Under the pieces are notes generated by a model. That model ran no database searches, was not told the DNA's origin, and was given only the letters and a program-made list of their open reading frames with translations. A stretch of 64,000 nucleotides of DNA, from contig NZ_WIQU01000065.1 in the NCBI RefSeq assembly GCF_015732285.1, positions 133,058-197,057 on the forward strand, given 5' to 3'. Origin of the DNA: Pectinatus frisingensis (lineage in GTDB: Bacteria; Bacillota; Negativicutes; Selenomonadales; Selenomonadaceae). Both the position numbers and the translations under genes were made by a program. How positions within the stretch are numbered: position 1 is the stretch's first letter; each line of letters begins with the position of its first letter. Positions 19,375 to 29,041 of the stretch are shown here, one piece after another.

Positions 19375-20486
19375 TGTGGTGTGCCTCCCTTATTTAAATT
19401 ACCGCTTATGAGAAAATCACCGTCAAGGTTTTTTATCACGGGAGATGTGAGTGTGAGTGCGTCAGCAAGATTTTTGATACCGGGTCCCTCAACTGCCGAT
19501 TTGGCCGATTTGCCACCCACAATTTTAGGAGCGATGAAAAAATAAGCTTTATCGGCAAGTTTTTCTTCTACTATATTGCCTATTAAAGTCGCACCGCCTT
19601 CTATCAGGATACTGCAGATTTCTCTTTGTGCCAGTTGCTTAAAAAGATCAGTCAGATTAATTCCGGCAGTCTCAGCAGCATCTGCGATGATAACATCAAC
19701 GTTCTTTTTTGCTTTTAACGCGGCAATTTTAAGCGGTGAAGCCTTTGCGGTTACGACCACCAGCGTTAAGGCTGCATTATCATTTAATACTGCTGCATCC
19801 AGAGGGATACGTCCTGTGCTGTCGGCTATTATTCGGATTGGATTTTTACCGCCTGCTGCTAAACGGGTGGTTAATGTGGGATTATCTGCTATAATTGTGT
19901 TGATACCGACCATTATAGCATCATTTATATCGCGAAGGTGATGACCATAAGTACGTGATGCTTCGTTGGTTATCCACTTTGATTGACCGCTGGCGGTTGC
20001 TGTTTTACCGTCAAGACTCATAGCACTTTTAATGGTGATAAAAGGAACCCCTGTTTCTATCCATTTGAAAAATACTTCATTAAGTTTTGCTGCTTCGTTT
20101 TCTAAAACTCCGGTCACGACTTCTAAACCGGCATCGTGCATTTTTTTTATGCCACGGCCTGATACTTTAGGATTAGGATCAGTTATTGCTACAACGACGC
20201 GTTTAATACCGGCTTTTATCACAGCATCACAGCAAGGCGGTGTTCGCCCAAAGTGAGAACAGGGTTCTAAACTAACATAGAGTGTGGCACCTTGGGAAAG
20301 TTCACCGGCAGCTTGCAGGGCATGTATTTCAGCATGTGGTGTTCCGGCTTTTTTATGCCAGCCACAGCCGATAATACGATTATTCTTTACGATGACAGCG
20401 CCGACCATCGGATTAGGACTTGTCCGTCCAACAGCATTTTTAGCTAAATTGATTGCTGTTTGCATATATCGCTCGTCATCATTCAT
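19359..20486 (-). CDS. ribD: Riboflavin-specific deaminase/reductase
   Basis: Bifunctional pyrimidine deaminase (N-terminal, about 1-145) and 5-amino-6-ribosylamino-uracil reductase (C-terminal, about 150-365). The deaminase zinc site is seen as HAEIHAL and EPCSHFGRTPPCC. The reductase carries KSAMSLDGKTAT, SKWITNE, the NADPH-type strand IMVGINTIIADNP and the ILIEGGATL motif. 375 residues, standard. First gene of the operon, 75 nt from the riboswitch terminator, with GGAGG upstream. Confidence 0.95.
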   Translation of the reverse strand: MNDDERYMQTAINLAKNAVGRTSPNPMVGAVIVKNNRIIGCGWHKKAGTPHAEIHALQAAGELSQGATLYVSLEPCSHFGRTPPCCDAVIKAGIKRVVVAITDPNPKVSGRGIKKMHDAGLEVVTGVLENEAAKLNEVFFKWIETGVPFITIKSAMSLDGKTATASGQSKWITNEASRTYGHHLRDINDAIMVGINTIIADNPTLTTRLAAGGKNPIRIIADSTGRIPLDAAVLNDNAALTLVVVTAKASPLKIAALKAKKNVDVIIADAAETAGINLTDLFKQLAQREICSILIEGGATLIGNIVEEKLADKAYFFIAPKIVGGKSAKSAVEGPGIKNLADALTLTSPVIKNLDGDFLISGNLNKGGTPHCSQE

Positions 20487-20560
20487 TTTAAAACACCTCC
20501 ATTATATCTATTATACAAAGATTGACATCATTGAGATATTATTTATTCAACCGATTTGAC

Positions 20561-20601
20561 AAATAAAAAAGGCTGCCAAATACACTACGTATTCAACAGC
20601 C
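20561..20601 (-). terminator. Riboswitch-controlled transcription terminator
   Basis: On the minus strand GGCTGTTGAATAC pairs with GTATTTGGCAGCC (20571-20601, two interior mismatches) and is followed by TTTTTTATTT (20561-20570). It lies between the FMN aptamer and ribD, the place expected for an OFF-type expression platform. Confidence 0.88.
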
Positions 20602-20678
20602 CGTGTGGCGGAATAAAATATTTTAAAGGAATGAATTTTTGTGATAATTTTATTAAACCCACTTAAAATCACACAATC

Positions 20679-20784
20679 TTTTTCCATCCAGACTATAACT
20701 GTCGGCTTCGGAATTACACCGAATCTGCCAAAGGCTCGCGGGCTTTACCGCCGGTAGGGAATCTCACCCTGCCCCAAAGACTGC
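20679..20784 (-). ncRNA. FMN riboswitch (RFN element)
   Basis: The minus strand shows the conserved RFN core: GGGGCAGGGTGAGATTCCC, CCGGCGGTAAAGCCCGCGAG, the GATTCGGTG segment and a closing TCTGGATGG. These match the FMN aptamer almost base for base. When FMN is bound, the downstream terminator should form and shut off ribD-ribE-ribBA-ribH. The aptamer lies about 80 nt upstream of the terminator. Confidence 0.96.
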
Positions 20785-20803
20785 TAATCAATTGTCTGTT
20801 TAT

Positions 20804-20831
20804 ATTATACTAAAGTTGTTGAAAAAAGCAA
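20804..20831 (-). promoter_or_regulatory. Promoter of the riboflavin operon
   Basis: Minus strand: -35 TTGCTT (20826-20831), 16-bp spacer, -10 TATAAT (20804-20809). Transcription would start about 10-15 nt before the riboswitch aptamer. Confidence 0.75.
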
Positions 20832-20971
20832 TACAATTTTAGTATTGTTTAATTGATTACTTTAGCAGCCATAGATGATCAATATTGAAATATTGTGAAA
20901 ACAGCCATCAATGAAATATATTTGTTATTGCAGTAAATATTCAGAATCAGCGGAAAAGTCATTAATTATAG

Positions 20972-21211
20972 CTAAATATGTACGATACGGACAATTTTTT
21001 TATTGTCTAATATATAATAAATGAGATGGTGCTGCGAGCCAATGCGGAGTGAATAATAACCTGATAAATCACCCAAAAGACGTTCATATGATGCAGAGTC
21101 AGCAAATGGATCATTTCGTAGATTATCGATTATGGTTTGGATTTCTTTGTTGGATCCTTTTAGTTTATTGAATGCGGCAGAAATTTTTTTATAGCACTGT
21201 ATTTTATACAA
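20972..21211 (-). CDS. YoeB/Txe-type toxin (RelE superfamily)
   Basis: 79 residues, RelE-fold mRNA interferase-like. The conserved YoeB block is visible: DPFADSASYERLLGDLSGYYSLRIGSQ, which aligns with the PEPLKHNLSGFWSRRI region, with Glu and Arg at the catalytic positions. The normal C-terminus ends in a His-Tyr pair; here it ends RIVHI, so His is kept but the final Tyr is absent. TTG start immediately after the antitoxin stop. Expected to cut ribosome-bound mRNA when free of antitoxin; activity may be reduced (inference). Confidence 0.8.
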   Translation of the reverse strand: MYKIQCYKKISAAFNKLKGSNKEIQTIIDNLRNDPFADSASYERLLGDLSGYYSLRIGSQHHLIYYILDNKKIVRIVHI

Positions 21212-21442
21212 TTACCATTCCACCTCATTTTCATTAAAAAAATCTTTGTCAGAGGCCTTTTTGGCTTCCATCAAGTCTTTTTTTACATCTGGTGTGGAAA
21301 GAAGATATAATGTTTCCATCAGATCTTTGTAATCCTTGGCACTCATTACCACGACAGCACCATTTTTTGTTTTGAGTGTGGTAATTTTATTATGTCTGGC
21401 TATTTGTTCAAAAATATTTTTAATATTTGTTTTATCATTCAT
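21212..21442 (-). CDS. YefM/Phd-type antitoxin
   Basis: 76 residues, Phd/YefM fold. The N-terminal DNA-binding part has KNIFEQIARHNKITTLKTKNGAVVVMSAKDYKDLMETLYLLS, the usual YefM pattern. An acidic C-terminal tail (KKASDKDFFNENEVEW) would wrap the toxin. It directly precedes the toxin gene, as in yefM-yoeB, and probably represses the pair's own promoter. GAGGTG site upstream. Confidence 0.85.
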   Translation of the reverse strand: MNDKTNIKNIFEQIARHNKITTLKTKNGAVVVMSAKDYKDLMETLYLLSTPDVKKDLMEAKKASDKDFFNENEVEW

Positions 21443-21655
21443 AACCGTGTCACCTCTTATATTTATTTTAACGCACTAATATGCATACGTAAATGAAAAT
21501 TGACAATAATATATATAGAAAAACATATATTGGAAAATGTGAAAAACTGTCGGAGAAATATATAAATGTGCAATATAAAGTCAATAGTCTGGAAAGTATT
21601 AGTTTTCATCACATAATAAGCGTTTTTCTGTAATAAAAACTATAAGAACAGAAAG

Positions 21656-23689
21656 TTAGTTTTTATTGCGCAGACTTTCATTGATAGATATACCGTTGCT
21701 GTCTTTCCAATACAGCCAGCCGTTATTAGATCCGCCTAAGATGAAGTCGGCTGCAGCACTTGGGGTTTTGAAAGTAAAATCTTGTGAAAACAAATACTTG
21801 CCATCCTTGTTGATGAGAATTTCTTGTTCCAAATATTCATCACGTTTTTCTCTTAAGGCTTCGCTGCTGGGTTTTTTATCGAAACGTACCTGGCTGTCAG
21901 CATAAACAGTTATACTGTTATTTTTATTTAGATGACCACGGGCAATGATTCCCTTTGCCTTTAAAAATATATCACGTTTTTGTTCATTGATACCCAAAGT
22001 ATAGGTCGTTTTCACATATGGAAAAATCGTTATGATTTCATTTGTTATCTTTTGGGTTCGTTTATTGATATCTGTGGGGCGCCAGTTTTTTTTATTCAAA
22101 ATATCTTCGTTTAACCGGAGATGTTTTGTACTTTTTAAGACGTCTTTTTTTGCTTCGAAATCCTTGTTACCCATTTTGCTGTTATCTGTTATTGCCGCCA
22201 GAGTCAAATTACCTAAACGATTGGCTATATCGATATATTCGTCATCGTCCAAACCGGATACCTCTTTCCAATAGACATTCGGGGTTTGCGGCATTATGTG
22301 CTCGATATTCAGCATTTCTAAATCGACTGATACTGGGTTATTATGCGTTTCGATTTTGTCTAGTATCCAACGGATATTTGCCAAAGAATAGGCATTAGCT
22401 GTCAGAAGATAATCACGCAACTGTTTATCATCCGGCATAAAAGAAGCTTTGCCTTTATTTATATTTATGAGATAATATATACAAATATCCACTATTTTAT
22501 CATAATGCCCATTTTTAGCCAGTTGATTTTGTACATTTTTTAAAAATCCCGGGAAAAATCGTGAAATGGCGCTGGTATCCTGTCCATTTATATAGCGCCT
22601 TACCAGGTAAGTATTTATGATTTTCAGTACAGCTATAGTTTGTTCCTTGCTAATGCAGTTTTTCTGGTAATAATCCAATAAACACATGGTAAATGGTGCG
22701 GGCATGAGACTTTGCAGTTTACGATAGTCCTTTAGTACATCCCCTAACTCGTCAATAGTATTTTTTATGTATAAACGTTGAAAATATTTGGCATAATTAA
22801 GCATTTCTGCCAGGATGGCATTAAAGTCTGATGAGCTTAATCTTTCATTCCAATAATTTTTAAATTCTTCATATAAATCCCGTTCAGTGACAAGAATATA
22901 ACTTTTACTGGCAAGATAAAGCCGGATAAATTCAGCAAGTTTTCTTGACTGCGGGAAAATATGTTCCAATTTTAACCAGTATTTGCTGTAAATAATTTCT
23001 TGTACGTCATTAGTTTTGTTCATCATAATGTAGTTGCGGATTAAATCAGCTGCAGTTAATTTTTCACCGGTTGAATTTATGCTTTCAAATATCTGCTGGG
23101 CATCATCAGTTTCATCAAGCTCGATTCGAACAATATACAATTCGCGCAGTGCATTTATCACACGCATGGATGAATATTTATTTACTAAATAGATCAGACG
23201 ATTATAAATATATTTGTAGTTGTCCATGACGATGGATGAACCTTCATATTCATCCACCGTCCCTTCGGTGATATGTGAATAGGCATCATCGTCAGAAACT
23301 GCCGGTTGAAGACGATATTTGTATTTATCTTGGTTGGCATTTTCTAAATAATTAGTTACCAATATTTGGGAAAGCTCTGTTTCGCCTTTTTCTTCAGTAA
23401 TGTTTTTCAGGGCATAGGCGATTAAAAACATTGTAATAAGGCGCTGCTGTCCATCGACAACAACTCTTTCTCGCACAATAAAGTCTGTATTGGTAATGAC
23501 GTATACGATAGTACCAATAAAATGACGGTTGGTTTCACCCTTTAATATTCGTTCTATGTCAAATAATAATTGTTTGACCTGTTTGTTTTTTTTCCAGGTA
23601 TAATTCCTTTGATATACCGGAATCACGTATTGTGAGCCATAAGCCTCTTTTATAAATTTCTCAAATAGACTCATTGGACTTGCTTCCAT
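21656..23689 (-). CDS. DUF262-DUF1524-DUF4357 nuclease, GmrSD-like defence protein
   Basis: 677-residue single-chain relative of the GmrSD/BrxU/SspE group, which restrict modified phage DNA. DUF262 (ParB-like nucleotidase) at about 8-230 has IPVYQRNY (23-30), VVDGQQRL (77-84) and IFESINSTGEKLTAADLIRN. DUF1524 (HNH nuclease) at about 455-560 has IEHIMPQ (462-468) and RLGNLTL (491-497). A C-terminal DUF4357 (about 576-672; SAAADFILGGSNNGWLYWKD) is an added, poorly understood module. GGAG upstream supports the start. It sits 213 nt from a toxin-antitoxin pair, a small defence patch. The DNA modification targeted cannot be told from sequence. Confidence 0.85.
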   Translation of the reverse strand: MEASPMSLFEKFIKEAYGSQYVIPVYQRNYTWKKNKQVKQLLFDIERILKGETNRHFIGTIVYVITNTDFIVRERVVVDGQQRLITMFLIAYALKNITEEKGETELSQILVTNYLENANQDKYKYRLQPAVSDDDAYSHITEGTVDEYEGSSIVMDNYKYIYNRLIYLVNKYSSMRVINALRELYIVRIELDETDDAQQIFESINSTGEKLTAADLIRNYIMMNKTNDVQEIIYSKYWLKLEHIFPQSRKLAEFIRLYLASKSYILVTERDLYEEFKNYWNERLSSSDFNAILAEMLNYAKYFQRLYIKNTIDELGDVLKDYRKLQSLMPAPFTMCLLDYYQKNCISKEQTIAVLKIINTYLVRRYINGQDTSAISRFFPGFLKNVQNQLAKNGHYDKIVDICIYYLININKGKASFMPDDKQLRDYLLTANAYSLANIRWILDKIETHNNPVSVDLEMLNIEHIMPQTPNVYWKEVSGLDDDEYIDIANRLGNLTLAAITDNSKMGNKDFEAKKDVLKSTKHLRLNEDILNKKNWRPTDINKRTQKITNEIITIFPYVKTTYTLGINEQKRDIFLKAKGIIARGHLNKNNSITVYADSQVRFDKKPSSEALREKRDEYLEQEILINKDGKYLFSQDFTFKTPSAAADFILGGSNNGWLYWKDSNGISINESLRNKN

Positions 23690-23924
23690 AATTTAATCTC
23701 CTAACTTAAAATAGCATATATAATTACATAATAAATGATATATTGATCATTGTTAAAAATATGTAATAGATTAAAAGTTCGTTGCAGATAGCAAATTTCC
23801 TGCCTTTTAAGCTGATTATCAGTATATATTGATTAATCATAATTTGATCGGTTTTAGTTTACGATTAAAAAAACATATCTGAAGGTAAAAAATCAATTAT
23901 TGTAATTTCCTAAAAGGGGGCAGT

Positions 23925-24536
23925 GTGAATAAAATGATAACAAATCAAACAAAAGTTATAAAACAAAGATATAATCGTACAGCTCGTTTTTATAATTTTA
24001 TGGATAAAATGATTTCAAAGCGACTGCGCAGACAGATCGTGGAATTGGCAAGCGGTAATGTTTTGGAAATCGGTGTAGGAACAGGGAAAAATTTGTCATA
24101 TTATAAAAACTGTGTAGTGATTGGCATAGACTTTAGTTCTGGTATGCTGGCAAAAGCCCAAAAAGTGGTTAGACAGAGACAGATGCCGATAAAACTGTTG
24201 GAAATGGATGCGCAGAATATGATGTTTCCAGATAATAGCTTTGATACAGTGTTGGCAACCTGTGTGTTTTGTTCAGTGCCAAATCCTGTTAAGGGACTCG
24301 AAGAAGCACGGCGTGTTTGTAAACCTGATGGCAGAATAATTCTTTTGGAGCATGTACGAAGTGAAAATTTTTTTTTGGGCAGGTTGATGGATATGTTGAA
24401 TCCATTGTCGTTACATTTGATTGGATCAAATATCAATAGAAAAACAGTTGAAAATGTTGAAAAGGCGAATATTAAAATATTACAGGTGAAAAATGTAAAG
24501 GGAAATTTGGTAAAATTGATAATCGGTACACCTTAA
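23925..24536 (+). CDS. Class I SAM-dependent methyltransferase (UbiE-like)
   Basis: 203 residues. SAM-binding motif I VLEIGVGTGKNLSYY (near 46-60), motif II acidic VIGIDFSSGMLAKAQ, motif DAQNMMFPDNSFDTVLATCVFCSVPNP and the post-motif RIILLEHVRSE. This arrangement is like UbiE/COQ5 or phospholipid methyltransferases; the substrate is unknown. GTG start behind AAAGGGGG. Monocistronic, divergent from the DUF262 gene. Confidence 0.85.
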   Translation: MNKMITNQTKVIKQRYNRTARFYNFMDKMISKRLRRQIVELASGNVLEIGVGTGKNLSYYKNCVVIGIDFSSGMLAKAQKVVRQRQMPIKLLEMDAQNMMFPDNSFDTVLATCVFCSVPNPVKGLEEARRVCKPDGRIILLEHVRSENFFLGRLMDMLNPLSLHLIGSNINRKTVENVEKANIKILQVKNVKGNLVKLIIGTP

Positions 24537-24711
24537 AAGATTGGCATAAAATGCGGTTGATGTTTTGTTTTTGACCAAAAAAATGTTTTACAGAAAACCA
24601 GATAACACAAAATTTACATTATGGATAAAAATTTTTGAATATTCACAAGGATTTAGACAAATAGAGTAGAATTATCTCAGATAAAACTAAATCATAAAGG
24701 GGTGGAACAAC

Positions 24712-26433
24712 ATGGAGGGTTTTAATAATCTCAGGGTAAGTCGTAAACTTTATTTATTGATCGGCATTCTTAGTTTGGGTATCATTATAGTGGGCATAAT
24801 AGGCTATTTGAATTTAAAGGACAGCAGGCAGAAAGTTAATAAATTATATAATGAGGATGTTAAAATATCCGATATAGTTTATGAGAATCGCCTGGCCTTG
24901 AGACGGGCCCAGGCGGATATTTATCGACTGATGGTAACAAATGATGATAATGAAAATAAAATGCTGCGCAATGATATAGATAATCAAAGAAAAACCTTCG
25001 AAGATAATCTCGCTGTTTATGAAAATATGGATCTGAATCAGCAGGAGCGATCTGACCTTGATGAATTTAAGCAATTGGCGCAAAAATATAGTGATAGTAC
25101 CACTGATGTGATAAATCTGGCTACGCAGAATAAAAATGAAGAAGCATATGTTTTGTTTCAAAAAGAATCAGATTCGCTATTTACCCAGATGTTTGACAAA
25201 TTAATTGCAATTTCGAATAAAGCGAATGAAAGCGCTGATAAAACTAATCAATCAGTTGTAGAAATGATCCAAAGTGCTACAATAAAAGCATTGACAATTA
25301 CAGTAATCGCAGTTGTCGTGGGCATACTTCTCGGCATAATGATAGTCAAGCAGATAGACGGTCGTTTAAATGATTCAATCCAATTTTTGGGAAAAATTGC
25401 AGAAGGGGATTTTTCCAATAATGTAAATGAGAATCATTTGGCAGATCACAGTGAATTTGGTGATCTGGCCAGGTCGATTAATATAATGAATAAAAATATC
25501 CGCACATTGATTCAACATCTGACAAATACTTCGGAGCAAGTGGCAGCATCATCAGAACAATTAACAGCAAGTGCAGAACAGTCAGCCACTGCATCACAGC
25601 AGATTGCTGTATCGATTACTGAAGTGGCTCAGGGGGCTGGCAAAGAATTAGAAATGGCTACGGCGACTGACCATATAATCGAAGAAATGGCTAAGGGAAT
25701 ACAACAGGTTACGGAAAGCACCGTTGGTGTGGCGCGTAAGTCGGAGTCAACTGCCAATTCGGCGATAGAAGGCAGTAAGGCTATTGAAAATACTGTGGCT
25801 CAGATGGTAAAAATAGGAGAAAAAACGGAAAGTACATCTAATGTCATAGATGAATTGGAAAAGAAATCCAAAGACATAGATAGTATGGTAATGTTGATAT
25901 CGAGTATTGCAGATCAGACAAATCTTTTGGCGTTAAATGCTGCTATTGAGGCAGCCAGGGCCGGAGAGTATGGCAAGGGTTTTGCAGTGGTAGCTGAAGA
26001 AGTGAGAAAGCTTTCCGAACAATCGACCGCTGCTTCTAAAGATGTCCAGACGTTGATCCATGATGTACAAGTAAGAACACAAACGGCAGTTACATTTATG
26101 AAGGAAAGCAGGCATGAAGTTGGGCACGGTAAGGATTTAGTCGATATTGCAGGGCGAACTTTTACGGAAATTGTTGAAATGATAAAGAAAATTTCTGAAG
26201 AAATCACTACAATTTCTGCAACAGCAGAACAGTTGACAGCAGGAACTCAAGACGTTGTTAATACTGCTATGGATATAAAGGTGCAAAGTCAAAAGACATC
26301 GGAAGAAACTCAGACTATTTCGGCCGCTACGGAAGAACAGTCGGCTTCAATGGAGGAAATAGCTTCAGCCAGTACTCACTTAGCTAAGATGGCCGCTGGA
26401 CTGCAAAATGCTATTCAAAAATTTAAGATATAA
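24712..26433 (+). CDS. Methyl-accepting chemotaxis protein, four-helix-bundle sensor type
   Basis: 573 residues. Membrane helix 1 about 11-30, extracytoplasmic four-helix-bundle sensor about 31-188 ([12 protein letters not shown] is typical), helix 2 about 190-212, HAMP about 213-268, then the signalling hairpin with tip [41 protein letters not shown]. Glutamine/glutamate pairs ([11 protein letters not shown]) suit CheR/CheB methylation. There is no CheR-binding pentapeptide; it ends IQKFKI, like the receptor at 48815. Ligand unknown. Start behind AAAGGGGTGG. Confidence 0.93.
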   Translation: MEGFNNLRVSRKLYLLIGILSLGIIIVGIIGYLNLKDSRQKVNKLYNEDVKISDIVYENRLALRRAQADIYRLMVTNDDNENKMLRNDIDNQRKTFEDNLAVYENMDLNQQERSDLDEFKQLAQKYSDSTTDVINLATQNKNEEAYVLFQKESDSLFTQMFDKLIAISNKANESADKTNQSVVEMIQSATIKALTITVIAVVVGILLGIMIVKQIDGRLNDSIQFLGKIAEGDFSNNVNENHLADHSEFGDLARSINIMNKNIRTLIQHLTNTSEQVAASSEQLTASAEQSATASQQIAVSITEVAQGAGKELEMATATDHIIEEMAKGIQQVTESTVGVARKSESTANSAIEGSKAIENTVAQMVKIGEKTESTSNVIDELEKKSKDIDSMVMLISSIADQTNLLALNAAIEAARAGEYGKGFAVVAEEVRKLSEQSTAASKDVQTLIHDVQVRTQTAVTFMKESRHEVGHGKDLVDIAGRTFTEIVEMIKKISEEITTISATAEQLTAGTQDVVNTAMDIKVQSQKTSEETQTISAATEEQSASMEEIASASTHLAKMAAGLQNAIQKFKI

Positions 26434-26531
26434 AAGTTCTATAATGATTTTTGATAATAAATTAAGTACCATGTAAATTATAAAGCATTTGCAGCAATTA
26501 ATTAATAGGCAGTATAAAAATACGATAATAT

Positions 26532-26561
26532 AAGGTCTTGCATCAAATTGTGTAAGACCTT
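26532..26561 (+). terminator. Terminator after chemoreceptor
   Basis: AAGGTCTTGCA pairs with TGTAAGACCTT (one mismatch near the loop), followed by TATTATC; about 100 nt past the receptor stop. Confidence 0.7.
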
Positions 26562-26607
26562 TATTATCGATTATCAGGTAAAAACAATTATGACAGGAAT
26601 TCTAGTA

Positions 26608-26703
26608 ATGGCGAAATCAATTAACATTGATGTACAGTGTCGCGTCACCAAACTAAGAGAATTTATTTCTCAAGAAGAAATTGCCATTAAAATACTTCAG
26701 TGA
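26608..26703 (+). CDS. Possible 31-residue peptide upstream of diguanylate cyclase
   Basis: ATG with AGGA 9 nt upstream, reading MAKSINIDVQCRVTKLREFI and ending KILQ at TGA 26701-26703. The end lies 34 nt before the cyclase start. It might be a short upstream peptide, a remnant, or chance; no homology is recognised. Confidence 0.25.
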   Translation: MAKSINIDVQCRVTKLREFISQEEIAIKILQ

Positions 26704-26737
26704 ATTTAAGATCGTGCGTTGGGAGGGTATGGAAACC

Positions 26738-28549
26738 ATGTCCCATTTACTAAATCGATCAATAAAAAATCAAATAAGAAATTTGTTCATCTCTAGCTTG
26801 CTGGTGACAATGTGCATAATAAGTTTGATTATTTTTTATTATTGGAAAGTATCTATAGACGGAATTATGCAATATGCACAAGAAGAAACGGCGCAAGCTG
26901 TTTTACAGGGAATAAAAGATTTTGTCGATGTACCACTTAAGCTAAATGAAAATAACAGATATTTTTTGGAAAAAGGGTTGTTGGACACAAACAATGAAGA
27001 TAACACTGCCAAATTTTTTGGCGGTGTTATGCGCAGTGCTGATGAAAATGTATATAGTTTTAGCTTTGGAACAGAAGCCGGTGAATATTATGGGGTGCGA
27101 AAAAATACAGATAATCAGCTTGAATTCATGAAAAGCAACAAACAAACGGATGGTCGCTCTGTTTATTACTTGTTGGATGATAACTTTAAGTTAAGGAATC
27201 TAACACAACAATTAGGAAAATTTGATCCGCGTACGCGCGATTGGTATATTGTTGCAAAAGAGGAGCAATACCCTGCCTTTTCAGACATATATCAGCATTT
27301 TATCATGAAGGATCTGGCTATATCGGCATCTTATCCTGTCTTTGATGAAGACAAAAATTTTATTGGCGTTTTAGGAACACATATAACGTTAAACAAACTT
27401 AATGACGAATTAAAGGACATAGTAAAAAATCGTCGGGCGAAAGTCTATATATTTGAAGAAAAATCAGGAAAAATTGTGGCTAATACGGAAAATGCCGCCA
27501 ATTTTACAATCGACGAATCCGGGAATTTTCATCGAGATAGTATAGAAAATATAAAAGATGATATTATAAAAAAAGCATATTATCTTTATAAGGATTATAA
27601 AAAAAATAATACGAAAGAAGTTAAAAATGGAGAAAATTTTTATATAAAAATGACTGAATATAGAAATCATGGCATAAGGTGGATTATTGTGGTTGCAGTA
27701 CAAGAAAATTATTATGTAGCTGCTATAAAAAAGAGTATTTGGATATCGGTAGCATTGTCTACGATTATATTATTGATTTCAATATATATGTCGGCTAAGA
27801 AGATAGACCAATATCTGTTGCCAGTTTATGATCTGATCGGAATTACAAAAAAATTTTCTGCGGGTAATTTTAGGGCAAAAGCTGAAACTTCTCAAAAAAA
27901 TGAAATTGGAATTTTAGGTGAAGTATTTAATAATATGTCGGAACATTTGGCAATATTGATTAATAATTTGGAGCAAAAAGTGCAGGAGCGGACTAATGAA
28001 CTGGAGAAAAAAAATCAGATATTGTCGGAGACTAAGGAAAAACTGGAACATTCCCTGCAGATAGATTTTTTGACGGAATTATATAATAGACGTTTCTTGA
28101 TAGAAAATTTGGAAAAAATGATAAAAAATTATAATGGAAAAAGTGATGTGTTTTCCATTATAATGATGGATATTGATTTTTTTAAAAAAATCAATGATGA
28201 ATATGGACACGATTGTGGAGATTTTGTATTGCAGGAGGTGGCAAAGTGTTTTCAGGAATGTATAAGAGAATATGGGTATATTTCTCGCTGGGGAGGAGAA
28301 GAATTTCTCATCTTATTGCCATCATCCGATAAAAAAAGAGCTTTTGGTATAGCTGAAAAACTCAGACATAATATTGAAAATCATAATTTCCGATGTGGAA
28401 AAGTTGATATAAAGGTAACTTTAACTTTAGGAGTTGCTGCTTATGATGGAAAAATGACATTAGATTCATTGATTAAACGCGCTGATATTGCTGTTTATGA
28501 GGGCAAAAAAAATGGCCGGAATCAAACTCGGCTGTATGAAAATGGATAG
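26738..28549 (+). CDS. Membrane diguanylate cyclase (Cache-HAMP-GGDEF)
   Basis: Makes cyclic di-GMP from GTP. About 603 residues: membrane helix about 15-37, large extracytoplasmic Cache-type sensor about 38-325 (FDPRTRDWYIVAK and LGTHITLNKLN are typical), helix about 330-350, HAMP about 352-405, coiled coil, then GGDEF with DFLTELYNRRF and the active site WGGEEF. The inhibitory I-site (RxxD five residues before the signature) reads REYG, so product feedback is probably absent. ATG at 26738 is preferred because GGGAGGG lies 10 nt upstream; earlier in-frame starts lack a site. Confidence 0.9.
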   Translation: MSHLLNRSIKNQIRNLFISSLLVTMCIISLIIFYYWKVSIDGIMQYAQEETAQAVLQGIKDFVDVPLKLNENNRYFLEKGLLDTNNEDNTAKFFGGVMRSADENVYSFSFGTEAGEYYGVRKNTDNQLEFMKSNKQTDGRSVYYLLDDNFKLRNLTQQLGKFDPRTRDWYIVAKEEQYPAFSDIYQHFIMKDLAISASYPVFDEDKNFIGVLGTHITLNKLNDELKDIVKNRRAKVYIFEEKSGKIVANTENAANFTIDESGNFHRDSIENIKDDIIKKAYYLYKDYKKNNTKEVKNGENFYIKMTEYRNHGIRWIIVVAVQENYYVAAIKKSIWISVALSTIILLISIYMSAKKIDQYLLPVYDLIGITKKFSAGNFRAKAETSQKNEIGILGEVFNNMSEHLAILINNLEQKVQERTNELEKKNQILSETKEKLEHSLQIDFLTELYNRRFLIENLEKMIKNYNGKSDVFSIIMMDIDFFKKINDEYGHDCGDFVLQEVAKCFQECIREYGYISRWGGEEFLILLPSSDKKRAFGIAEKLRHNIENHNFRCGKVDIKVTLTLGVAAYDGKMTLDSLIKRADIAVYEGKKNGRNQTRLYENG

Positions 28550-28575
28550 TAGTTCGCAAAACGGTACTATTATTT

Positions 28576-28809
28576 TCATTCGGTATGTTTTTTTAACTGT
28601 TCAGCTTGCAGCAAAAGTTCTTCAATCTTTGGGGTACAGCGGCGGCCGTGGCAGGGACCTGAGCCGGCACCGGTTGCTTCCTTTACTTTTTCTACGGTAT
28701 CGGCACCAGCAGCAATAGCTTTTTTCATCGCAGCGCGGTTAATTACTTTGCAAAGACAGACCCTGGTCATTTTATCAAGAATTTTTTGTTTTAATGCATC
28801 ATCGTCCAT
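28576..28809 (-). CDS. BFD-like [2Fe-2S]-binding protein
   Basis: 77 residues with the bacterioferritin-associated-ferredoxin-type cluster motif: Cys18-x-Cys20 and Cys53-x4-Cys58 (TRVCLCKVI and GSGPCHGRRC). Such domains carry one [2Fe-2S] cluster and are found alone or in larger oxidoreductases. It may pass electrons for iron release or serve another redox partner. Encoded on the minus strand; its upstream region holds Fur-box-like sequences, which would fit iron control (inference). Confidence 0.82.
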   Translation of the reverse strand: MDDDALKQKILDKMTRVCLCKVINRAAMKKAIAAGADTVEKVKEATGAGSGPCHGRRCTPKIEELLLQAEQLKKHTE

Positions 28810-28931
28810 AAAAAATCTCCTTTGGAGAAACTTGTCGGTGTGAATAAATTTTTAAATATTGGCAGTATATATTAATATGCAGATTTTAGTTAAAATAAAA
28901 TTATAAGTATTTTGGTTTATTTTATAGTAAC

Positions 28932-29001
28932 TGAGAATCATTAGTCAAGTTTTATTGTTGGGATAGGTCACTTGATAATGATTCATGAATCATGTTACAC
29001 T
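28932..29001. promoter_or_regulatory. Fur-box-like sites and palindrome in a divergent promoter region
   Basis: Two imperfect matches to the TGATAATNATTATCA iron box: TGAGAATCATTAGTCA (28932-28947) and TGATAATGATTCATGA (28973-28988). The second runs into a perfect 16-bp palindrome ATGATTCATGAATCAT (28978-28993), which fills the spacer of a plus-strand promoter, TTGATA (28972-28977), 18 bp, TACACT (28996-29001). The region lies between the minus-strand BFD-like gene and the plus-strand SnoaL-like gene, so one regulator could control both. No other gene is seen in the 321-nt gap. Confidence 0.45.
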
Positions 29002-29041
29002 TTACTTAAGAAAATTTAAGGCACTGAATTTAGTAATAAGT

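Noticed and set aside
26450-26737. c-di-GMP riboswitch before the diguanylate cyclase
   Set aside because: No GEMM core or tetraloop-receptor pattern was found; only a terminator and a short frame are present.
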